Shown piece after piece: positions 16,735-22,067 of a stretch of DNA of 22,067 nucleotides. The notes under the pieces were generated by a model, which saw only the letters and a list, made by a program, of their open reading frames with translations, did not search any database and was not told the DNA's origin. The stretch lies in assembly GCA_030447945.1 (NCBI GenBank), contig JAUJNV010000040.1, positions 1 through 22,067 on the forward strand, read 5' to 3'. A program made the position numbers and the translations under genes. The first letter of the stretch is position 1. Every line of letters starts with the position of its first letter. The DNA is from Fimbriimonas sp. (GTDB lineage Bacteria > Armatimonadota > Fimbriimonadia > Fimbriimonadales > Fimbriimonadaceae).

Positions 16735-17378
16735 GGGCGTTGGGCGTTGGGCGTTGGGCGTTGGAGAAGCTCCCAGCGCCCGCCCAACGCCTAACGCCAG
16801 GCCGGGAGGCCCCCCTGCCTAAATCCCGCCGCCCCGCCCGCGAGTTGGCTCTGCGTGTGCTGTACACCGTTGAGTCGGGGCACACGGCGGTCGAGGATGC
16901 GCTTCGCGACGCCTTGGAGTCGGCGGCGCTCGCGCCGGATCAGGCGGCGTACGCCGAGCGGCTGGCCCTCGGGGTGCGGGCGCGTCTCGCGGAGATCGAC
17001 GAGCGGCTCGCCAAGCTCCTGGAGGGGTACGACATTGGGCGCGTGGCCGCCGTGGACCGCAACGTGCTTCGGATGGCGGCCCACGAGCTGCTCCACGAGC
17101 CCGCGATCCCCCCGGCGGTGACGCTCAACGAGGCGATCGAGATCGCGCGCAAATACTCCACGGCCGAGAGCGGGCGCTTCGTGAACGGCGTCCTCGGCCG
17201 TCTCCTGCGCGGCACGCCGAAGGCGGAGTGGGACCCCGCGACGGCGCCCCCCGAGGAAGAGCCGGAAGAGCCCACGCGCGAGGCCGAGCCGGAGCCCGAG
17301 GTGGAAGTCCTCCAGGCCGACTCGGAGGAAGCACAGCGCTTGGCGAAGGTAGGCGGATGGAAGCTCAGAGCGAAATGA
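16731..17378 (+). CDS. nusB: Transcription antitermination factor NusB with repeat-derived N-terminal leader
   Basis: NusB binds boxA RNA together with NusE (ribosomal protein S10) in rRNA antitermination. The core begins SRRPARELALRVLYTVESG, continues AYAERLALGVRARLAEIDER, VAAVDRNVLRMAAHELLHEP then PPAVTLNEAIEIARKYSTAE, and ends SGRFVNGVLGRLL, all hallmarks of the family. GTG 16731, overlapping the accC stop as GTGA, is the only initiation-type codon that keeps accC-nusB coupling. It adds a leader of about 35 residues ([19 protein letters not shown], then RLTPGR) translated from a heptamer element. In-frame TTGs at 16740 and 16761 are alternatives. An acidic tail (EEEPEEPTREAEPEPEVEV) of about 45 residues makes the protein 215 long, against roughly 140 usual. 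The ORF is intact. Confidence 0.9.
   Translation: MRALGVGRWALEKLPAPAQRLTPGREAPLPKSRRPARELALRVLYTVESGHTAVEDALRDALESAALAPDQAAYAERLALGVRARLAEIDERLAKLLEGYDIGRVAAVDRNVLRMAAHELLHEPAIPPAVTLNEAIEIARKYSTAESGRFVNGVLGRLLRGTPKAEWDPATAPPEEEPEEPTREAEPEPEVEVLQADSEEAQRLAKVGGWKLRAK
16735..16799. repeat. Heptamer fold-back element (class C), locus 4, inside the nusB start
   Basis: The left arm is four exact GGGCGTT units (16735-16762). The right arm (16772-16799) pairs with it as CGCCCAA, CGCCTAA, CGCC, preceded by CCCAGCGCC. The loop is about 9 bases. The first unit starts on the base right after the accC stop codon. The unit is a rotation of the one at 14953-15027, so these two loci are closely related copies. 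Confidence 0.92.
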
Positions 17379-17381
17379 CCC

Positions 17382-17482
17382 CTGGGAGCGTGCTCGTCCC
17401 GTGCGCATCCGGAATGACTTGCGCTCTCTTGTCCGGTGGTCGCCTAGACTTCCGGATGCGCTCGGGACGAACGCGGTCCCAG
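17382..17482. repeat. Class B fold-back pair between nusB and folD
   Basis: Arms at 17382-17413 and 17451-17482 are reverse complements over 32 bases with four mismatches. Each arm contains one class B unit (TCCGGATGCGCTCGGGACGA type, ending near TCCCAG). The element starts three bases after the nusB stop and ends 11 bases before the folD ATG. It could be an intercistronic stem-loop. Confidence 0.88.
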
Positions 17483-17493
17483 CAGGCGGCCTT

Positions 17494-18348
17494 ATGAGTG
17501 CGCAGATCCTCGACGGCCTCGCCCTCTCCAGACTCCTGCGCGAGAGGATCAAGGAGCGCGTGACGAAACTGCGCGAGAAGGGGATCGTGCCCCGGCTCGA
17601 TGCCCTCGTGGCGGCGCAGGACCCCGCGAGCGTGTCGTACGTCCGCATGAAGCGACGGCAGGCGGAGGCGGCCGGCATGATCAGCGAGAGCACCGAGATC
17701 ACCGCCGAGACGACGCAGGAAGAGCTGCTGGCGAAGATCCGCGAGCTGAACGAGGACCCGGCGGTGCACGGCGTGCTGCTCCAGCACCCCCTGCCGAAGC
17801 ACCTGGACGAGCAGGAGGCCCTGATGGCGCTCGGCGCGGACAAGGACGCGGATGGCATCGCGCCGCAGTCGTTAGGGCGCCTGGTCGCAGATTTATCAGG
17901 CTTTCGGCCCGCCACCCCGCTTGGGATCGTGCGTATCCTGGATCACTATGGAATCGCACTCGAAGGCAAGAGGGCGCTCGTGATCGGCCGCTCGGTGATC
18001 CTGGGCAAGCCGATGGCGCTCATGCTGCTCCAGAAGCACGCGACCGTCACCATCGCGCACTCCCGCACCCAGGATCTGCCCGACCTCTGCCGCGAGGCCG
18101 ACGTGCTCGTGGCGGCCGTCGGGCGCGTGGAGATGGTGAAGGGGGACTGGATCAAGCCCGGCGCGGTGGTGATCGACGCGGGCTACAACAAGGTCGAGGG
18201 GCGGCAGGGCGACGTGGGCGACGTGGAGTTCGAGTCCGCCCGTGAGGTCGCAAGCTGGATCACCCCGGTGCCCGGCGGCGTCGGGCCGATGACGGTAGCG
18301 AGCCTATTGGACAATGCGGTTACGGCGGCCGAACAGACGCTGGCGTAA
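17494..18348 (+). CDS. folD: Bifunctional methylenetetrahydrofolate dehydrogenase / methenyltetrahydrofolate cyclohydrolase
   Basis: FolD interconverts 5,10-methylene-, methenyl- and 10-formyl-tetrahydrofolate using NADP+. The ORF is intact at 284 residues, the family norm. Motifs are ILDGLALSRLLRERI, PRLDALVAAQDPASVSYVRM then KRRQAEAAG (catalytic Y-V-x-x-K region), HGVLLQHPLPKHLDEQE (Q-x-P-L-P signature), DKDADGIAPQSLGRL, TPLGIVRILDHY (here L-G-I where C-T-P-x-G is usual), ALVIGRSVILGKPMALMLL (signature and NADP Rossmann) and ITPVPGGVGPMTVASLLDN (C-terminal signature). The missing Cys of CTP is tolerated in some homologues. A class B fold-back lies directly upstream, so expression probably comes from the accB-nusB transcript. 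The 3' end overlaps the next start by 35 bases. Confidence 0.96.
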   Translation: MSAQILDGLALSRLLRERIKERVTKLREKGIVPRLDALVAAQDPASVSYVRMKRRQAEAAGMISESTEITAETTQEELLAKIRELNEDPAVHGVLLQHPLPKHLDEQEALMALGADKDADGIAPQSLGRLVADLSGFRPATPLGIVRILDHYGIALEGKRALVIGRSVILGKPMALMLLQKHATVTIAHSRTQDLPDLCREADVLVAAVGRVEMVKGDWIKPGAVVIDAGYNKVEGRQGDVGDVEFESAREVASWITPVPGGVGPMTVASLLDNAVTAAEQTLA

Positions 18349-19249
18349 GGTGCTGTACCTCCTGCTAGGCATGGCGGGGGCATACCTCTGGCTCTGCTTC
18401 GGGCTCGCGAGCCGTTTCCTCAGTCCCCACCGCGAGGTGGCCGTGGACGACCAGGGCCTCGATACGCCGTCCATCCCGACGCAAGCCGGTCCCACGCCCT
18501 CCTTCGTCACGCCCGGCTTGGGCAAGGGCAAGGTCCTCTTCGTCTTCGCCCACGGCTACGGCGGAAACCGCGATCACTGGTCGGACCTTTTGCGCCGGCT
18601 CCACGCAAACGGCTACGACGCCATCGCCCCCTCCATGCCCGGCCAGGACCTGAGCCCCGACAAGACCGTCGGCTTCGGCCCGGAAGAGGCGCGTGTCCTC
18701 CTCGCCGCTGTGCGCTGGGCTCGACCGCGCTACAAGGAACCGCCGAAGGTGGTGCTGGTGGGTCTCTCGTTAGGCGCGGGATCGCTTGGCTCGCCTCTGA
18801 GATGGCCCCGAACGAGGTGGACGCCGTGGTGACGGACGCCGGGTTCGCCCGCTTGGGCGAGGCGATGACCAGGTATTTCGAGGCACACGCCCGCGGGTCG
18901 AGCGTCTACCTCCGTCCCGTCGTGTGGATCGCGACGGCCCGCAGCGGGCTGAAGCCCGCCGAGGTCTTGCCAGAGCGTGCGGCGGAAAAGTGGCGGGGGC
19001 GTCGCCCTCGCGATCCACGGCGAGACCGACAAGCTCTCCCCCCAGCTTCAGCGCGCGCCTGGCGAAAGCGGCGGGCTCCGACCTCTGGATCGTGCAGTGC
19101 GGGCCACCCGGACTGCTATTGGATGGCGCGCGAAGAGTACACGGCGCCTCACGGAGCTGGCCAAACGCCTGGGCCGCGGGGACGTCCCCACCTGTCGTAC
19201 CTCCCCGCCCTTGTCATCCTTCGTTCAGGATGACAAGGGTGGGGGCTAG
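18314..19249 (+). CDS. Membrane-anchored alpha/beta hydrolase (frameshifted)
   Basis: The ATG at 18314 lies inside the end of folD; GTG 18350 is an alternative. A basic N-terminus and one membrane segment (VLYLLLGMAGAYLWLCFGLA) anchor the protein, with the hydrolase domain probably outside. Domain motifs are VLFVFAHGYGGNRDHW (oxyanion loop), YDAIAPSMPGQDLS, VVLVGLSLGAG (nucleophile elbow G-L-S-L-G), and in later frames IAWLASEMAP, VVTDAGFARLGEAM, ALAIHGETDKLSP (acid residue) and GHPDCYWMAREEY (catalytic His). Frame changes near 18785, 18990, 19050 and 19110 break the ORF, yet the whole triad is present. The end is uncertain: the best frame stops at 19247-19249, beyond a hairpin. The substrate is unknown. 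Confidence 0.7.
19208..19239. terminator. Perfect 13-bp stem-loop between convergent genes
   Basis: CCCTTGTCATCCT (19208-19220) and AGGATGACAAGGG (19227-19239) pair perfectly around the loop TCGTTC. It lies at the junction of the + strand hydrolase and the - strand barrel protein, whose stops overlap (CTAG, 19246-19249). There is no T-run on either side, so it would be a non-canonical or Rho-assisted bidirectional terminator. It might also be one more dispersed palindromic repeat. Confidence 0.6.
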
Positions 19250-19860
19250 AAGTCGAACTCGTAGTACAGGCCGCCCGCGTGCTGGAAGACTTCGCCGCGC
19301 GCGTTCGGCAGGCCTCCGGCGAGGTACAGGCTCAAGCCCTCCAGCGGGAGGGGGATCTCGATGCCCGCCCAGAAGGCCCCGCCGGGGCCGGTGACGTAGT
19401 CGACCATGCCGACGATCCCCGAACCCAGATCGAAGTCGACGCCGAGCATCGCCTGGAAGCGGTCGTTCTGCAGGACCCCGGCGTGAAAGCGGACGGTGGG
19501 CAACTCGTAGAGCCCTACGGCGTACACATCCGCCCGCAGCCCCCGGCGCATCCCCTCCGACCCTACGCTCACGGTGACGTGCTTCCACGTCTTCACGCGG
19601 ACCTTGACGTTGAGGGCGCTCTCGCCGAGGAAGTCGTTCGAGTACCCGACCTCGACCCGGTCGAGGAGGCCCACCCGAACGCGGTGCGAAAAGTAATAGC
19701 GCTTGTCGACGCGCCGCTCCGTCCCTTCCGCCAGCAGCTCGAGCAAGCCCTGCCGGTGCCCGTATATGTCCGCCGTCGGTATCTGATTTAGGTCCGCCCG
19801 CGCCACCCCCGCGCCCAGCGCCAGCCCCATCGCCACTATCGCCTTCACGGGGGCCATCAT
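19246..19860 (-). CDS. Probable outer-membrane beta-barrel-like protein, unknown function
   Basis: This intact protein of 204 residues has a signal peptide (MMAPVKAIVAMGLALGAGVA, then RA|DLNQ). The mature part alternates short hydrophobic strands and turns: KRYYFSHRVRVGLLDRVEVG, ALNVKVRVKTWKHVTVSVG, ADVYAVGLYELPTVRFHAGV, QAMLGVDFDLGSGIVGMVDY, AFWAGIEIPLPLEGLSLYLA and a final strand GLYYEFDF. The aromatic C-terminal Phe is the classic outer-membrane insertion signal. The N-terminal DLNQIPTADIYGHRQGLLEL precedes the first strand. No family was recognised. It stands alone between a convergent hydrolase and a divergent pair of membrane proteins, with about 108 bases upstream. The presence of such a protein suggests a diderm cell. 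Confidence 0.6.
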   Translation of the reverse strand: MMAPVKAIVAMGLALGAGVARADLNQIPTADIYGHRQGLLELLAEGTERRVDKRYYFSHRVRVGLLDRVEVGYSNDFLGESALNVKVRVKTWKHVTVSVGSEGMRRGLRADVYAVGLYELPTVRFHAGVLQNDRFQAMLGVDFDLGSGIVGMVDYVTGPGGAFWAGIEIPLPLEGLSLYLAGGLPNARGEVFQHAGGLYYEFDF

Positions 19861-19968
19861 ATCCCCTTATCGCCCGGCGACGAGAGCCTATCGGGCGAAG
19901 GAGCCCGGAGAAGGCTGACAACGGGTGATTTTGCGGGCCTCGCATCCTTCTGGCACCTTCCGCCGACG

Positions 19969-20385
19969 ATGTCGGTTACAGCCACTGTGGACGACGCGAT
20001 CCAGCAACCTGCCTCCCGCACCGTGCGGCCATGGAGCGGGATTCAGTACTTCCTCTCGCTTCTACCTGGGCTGTGGGTGGCCCTCTTCTATGGCTTTGCC
20101 GCGAAGACCGCATTGCGTATCGGTCACTGGCCCAGGCCGGGAGAGTTTACGGGAGTTCGTCAGGACCCGCTGCATTGGCCGATCATGGAGCTCCTCTGGC
20201 CAGGACTAGGTATTGCCGCGATGCTGTCCGTTCCTCTCTGGCTCGGGATGATGATCTGGCGATGGGGCCGCTTTTCAGCCCCGCAGAAGCGAGTATTCGT
20301 CGCTCTCTACGCACTGGGTTGGGTCTCCGTAGGGGTTCTCTTCTTGATCGACCCGGGCGGGACATATAGCTGGTGGTTCGACTAA
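19969..20385 (+). CDS. Small integral membrane protein, tandem paralogue 1
   Basis: This intact protein of 138 residues is not a family I recognise. It has about three membrane segments: WSGIQYFLSLLPGLWVALFY (residues 22-41), LGIAAMLSVPLWLGMMIW (about 80-97) and FVALYALGWVSVGVLFLIDP (about 110-129). It ends PGGTYSWWFD. The ribosome-binding site is weak. The following gene starts on the base after its stop (TAAATG) and is clearly a duplicate of it. The stretch RPGEFTGVRQDPLHWPIMEL between segments 1 and 2 is the variable loop. Confidence 0.75.
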   Translation: MSVTATVDDAIQQPASRTVRPWSGIQYFLSLLPGLWVALFYGFAAKTALRIGHWPRPGEFTGVRQDPLHWPIMELLWPGLGIAAMLSVPLWLGMMIWRWGRFSAPQKRVFVALYALGWVSVGVLFLIDPGGTYSWWFD

Positions 20386-20808
20386 ATGCATATTCTTGTT
20401 GCAGCGCCAACGGAATCCCCCCCGCAGAGCCCGTCCACGAAGCGGCGATCGGTGTGGAGTGGGCTCCAGATACTGCTGTCCTTCCTGCCGGGGCTGGCGG
20501 TCGCGAGTTTCTATGCGTTTGCGGCGCGGGCCGCAATCCTGATCGGCTACTGGCCGCGTCCGATGGAGCCGGATCCCAAGTCCATCGACGACGCTTTCAT
20601 GGACTTTCTCTACCGTGCGCTCCCCTGGCTGATGGGAGCGGCCCTGCTGTCCGTTCCTCTTTGGCTGGGAATGATGTTCTTCCTTCGACACCGGTTCTCC
20701 CTCGCCCAGAAGCGCGCCTTCTTCGCGCTCTATGCGGTTGGCTGGATCGCGTTTGGCGTCCTCTTCATTTTCGACCCCGGCGAAACTTTGACCTGGTTCA
20801 TTGATTAG
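20386..20808 (+). CDS. Small integral membrane protein, tandem paralogue 2
   Basis: This intact protein of 140 residues is a paralogue of its upstream neighbour. Shared blocks are WSGLQILLSFLPGLAVASFY, GYWPRPMEP, LSVPLWLGMMFF, SLAQKRAFFALYAVGWIAFG and FDPGETLTWFID. The first 20 residues (poly-Pro/Ser) and the central loop differ. Three membrane segments are predicted, with the N-terminus short and polar. The two genes are translationally coupled. They may form a heteromeric complex or reflect a recent duplication; nothing in the sequence shows the substrate or partner. Confidence 0.75.
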   Translation: MHILVAAPTESPPQSPSTKRRSVWSGLQILLSFLPGLAVASFYAFAARAAILIGYWPRPMEPDPKSIDDAFMDFLYRALPWLMGAALLSVPLWLGMMFFLRHRFSLAQKRAFFALYAVGWIAFGVLFIFDPGETLTWFID

Positions 20809-20850
20809 GCCGCATCCTCAACTCGGAGCATCGGTACCCGCGCAGCGGCT

Positions 20851-20960
20851 GTAGCCGCAGGCTCCATGCCTGCGGAGCGCGCTTCTCCGCCTACGGCTTC
20901 CCGGGCAAAGGAAAGCCCTCGCAGGCACGAACATCCTGCGGCTATAGCCCTGCGGGCTAT
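20851..20960. repeat. REP-like fold-back element (class A relative)
   Basis: GTAGCCGCAGG...GCCTGCG (20851-20874) is inverted against CGCAGGC...CCTGCGGCTAT (20920-20945). An exact palindrome ATAGCCC-TGC-GGGCTAT follows (20944-20960). CCTACGGCTTC at about 20890-20900 recurs at 11056-11066. The GTAGCCGCAGG core is the same as in the RAYT-flanking REPs, with a different middle (GCTCCAT in place of TCTTTAG). The element occupies most of the 205-base gap between the membrane-protein pair and the SDR gene. Confidence 0.8.
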
Positions 20961-21013
20961 CTTTGCCACCGGCTGGCGGAACCATCCGCATGCGCCAAAG
21001 GTAAAAGCAGGGC

Positions 21014-22003
21014 ATGCGCGTCCTGATCCTTGGCGGCACCGCTTTTACCGGGCCCTTCCCCATCCGGCGGCTCCTGGGCGCCGGGCATGAGGTGACGGTG
21101 TTTCACCGGGGCAACCACCCCGCGCCTCCCGGCGTGGGGGAGATACTGGGGGACAAGGGGAACCTAGGGGAGTTCCGCGAGGAGTTCGCGCGGGCCTGCC
21201 CCGACGTCGTGCTGAACATGGTCTGCTACACCCGGGCGGACGCGGAGGCGTTCCTCGACACCTTCCGCGGAGTCGCCCGCCGCGCGGTCGTCGCCAGCTC
21301 CGCCGACGTGTACCGAGCCTTCGGCTGCCTGCACGGGACCGAGCCGGAAGAGTTATGCGCGGAGCCGGTGCCCAACCCCTTGGGCGAGGACACGCCGCTC
21401 CGCACGCGGATCTCGGCGGGGGGCGAGGCGTACGACAAACTTTCCGTGGAACACATCGTCATGGAGGAGCCGGAGCTTCCCGGCACGATCCTGCGCCTGC
21501 CCGCGATGTACGGCCCCGGCGACCACCAGCGGCGTCTCTGGGCGTACCTCAAGCGGATGGACGACGGACGCCCCGCCATCCTCCTCCAGGAGAACGTCGC
21601 CCGGTGGCGCTTCACCCACGGCTACGCGGAGGACATGGGCGTCGGCATCGCGCTCGCGGTCACGGACGACCAGGCGCAAGGCCGCATCTACAACCTGGCG
21701 GAGCAGAACACGCCGACGATCGAGGGCCGCGTGCGGATGATCGCCGAGGCGGCCGGCTGGACCGGACAGGTCGTCCTCCTGCCCAAGGACCGTATGCCTG
21801 AGCATCTACGCTCGGACGAGGACATGAGCCACGACATGGCCCTCGACACATCCCGCATCCGCTCCGAGATCGGCTACGCCGAAGCCGTCCCCCCGGAGGA
21901 GGCGATGCGCCGCGCGGTCGCCTGGGAGCGCGCGAACCCGCCGGAGAAGGACATGTCGGAAGAGTTCGACTCTGCGGCGGAGGACGGAGCGTTGCGTCGT
22001 TGA
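21014..22003 (+). CDS. NAD-dependent epimerase/dehydratase family protein (extended-type SDR)
   Basis: This intact protein of 329 residues has an N-terminal NAD(P)-binding Rossmann fold: MRVLILGGTAFTGPFPIRRL (G-G-T-x-x-x-G type), then GHEVTVFHRGNHPAPPGV. Further motifs are ACPDVVLNMVCYTRADAEAF, AVVASSADVYRAFG (the S-S-x-D-V-Y catalytic-strand motif), YDKLSVEHIVME, TILRLPAMYGPGDHQRRLWA (R-x-x-x-x-Y-G-P-G) and IYNLAEQNTPTIEGRVRMIA. The classical Y-x-x-x-K pair is not present in that spacing; the lysine is at Tyr+2 (YDK). Relatives are sugar-nucleotide epimerases and unassigned SDRs. The start has a modest ribosome-binding site (GCAGGGC). The stop TGA lies inside the first unit of a heptamer repeat. 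Confidence 0.85.
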   Translation: MRVLILGGTAFTGPFPIRRLLGAGHEVTVFHRGNHPAPPGVGEILGDKGNLGEFREEFARACPDVVLNMVCYTRADAEAFLDTFRGVARRAVVASSADVYRAFGCLHGTEPEELCAEPVPNPLGEDTPLRTRISAGGEAYDKLSVEHIVMEEPELPGTILRLPAMYGPGDHQRRLWAYLKRMDDGRPAILLQENVARWRFTHGYAEDMGVGIALAVTDDQAQGRIYNLAEQNTPTIEGRVRMIAEAAGWTGQVVLLPKDRMPEHLRSDEDMSHDMALDTSRIRSEIGYAEAVPPEEAMRRAVAWERANPPEKDMSEEFDSAAEDGALRR

Positions 22004-22033
22004 TCGTTGGACGTTGTTAGTTGATAGTTATCA
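21999..22033. repeat. Heptamer element (class C), locus 5, left arm only
   Basis: Five degenerate 7-base units, GTTGATC, GTTGGAC, GTTGTTA, GTTGATA and GTTATCA, begin inside the last codons of the SDR gene and contain its stop (22001-22003). The bases after it (22034-22067) are A/T-rich, unlike the rest of the window, and show no gene. The complementary right arm, if present, is beyond the window end. Confidence 0.65.
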
Positions 22034-22067
22034 CTGAAGCGATGACCATAATAAATTTTATAAAGAT

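Noticed and set aside
17382..17482. Possible tetrahydrofolate riboswitch upstream of folD
   Set aside because: The structure is a simple inverted pair of a repeat unit that also occurs upstream of sdhA and beside the PsbP/DcrB-like gene, so it is a dispersed repeat and not a folate-specific leader.

Overview
This is a high-GC bacterial window whose organism cannot be fixed from sequence alone. The gene set is: accB/accC/nusB/folD in the order also known from Bacillus-type genomes, a Bacillus-type succinate dehydrogenase flavoprotein, FolE2, a lipobox-bearing NHL lipoprotein, a probable outer-membrane barrel protein and a HGSNAT-like membrane acyltransferase. This suggests an uncultured diderm of the Armatimonadota/Planctomycetota kind, at low confidence. 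Many genes are readable only by switching frame at single-base indels, while their catalytic motifs survive in each frame. Others (FolE2, FolD, the SDR protein, the barrel protein, most of SdhA) are clean. The simplest reading is local consensus errors in the assembly (about 200-7950, 10400-10850, 15830-16650, 18780-19200), not mass gene decay.

Layout. 221-3864 (+): a catabolic cluster with a [2Fe-2S] protein, an FAD oxidoreductase with a BFD-like iron-sulfur domain, a DapA-superfamily lyase/deaminase and a Gfo/Idh/MocA dehydrogenase. The first three resemble trans-4-hydroxy-L-proline degradation. 4071-5705 (+): a cation:proton antiporter that appears fused to a C-terminal rhodanese domain. 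5799-6345 (+): a REP-associated tyrosine transposase (RAYT) with REP pairs on both sides. 6452-7504 (-): a membrane acyltransferase. 7600-8955 (+): a secreted transglutaminase-like protein and a CPCC-type cysteine-rich protein. 8962-10884 (-): SdhA with no SdhB/C beside it. 11179-14468 (-): a PsbP/DcrB-like secreted protein, a methyltransferase, an NHL lipoprotein and FolE2. 14553-19249 (+): an AccB-like protein, a prepilin-like protein, AccC, NusB, FolD and an alpha/beta hydrolase, tightly packed. 19246-19860 (-): a barrel-like protein. 19969-20808 (+): two tandem paralogous membrane proteins. 21014-22003 (+): an SDR epimerase-like protein.

The most striking feature is a dense set of fold-back repeats, nearly all touching a stop codon or lying within about 10 bases of one. 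Three classes can be seen. Class A is REP-like pairs with core GTAGCCGCAGG...CCTGCG, matched to the resident RAYT. Class B has units with a GCGCTC-GGGAC-GAGCGC mini-hairpin, including one unit with compensatory stem changes. Class C is pairs of inverted arms built from tandem 7-base units; the unit differs between loci but the period of 7 is constant. Two class C elements lie just inside the start of downstream genes (the prepilin-like gene and nusB), so they are translated in frame as similar N-terminal leaders. A second notable point is that the AccB-like protein next to AccC has Gly where the biotinyl lysine should be.
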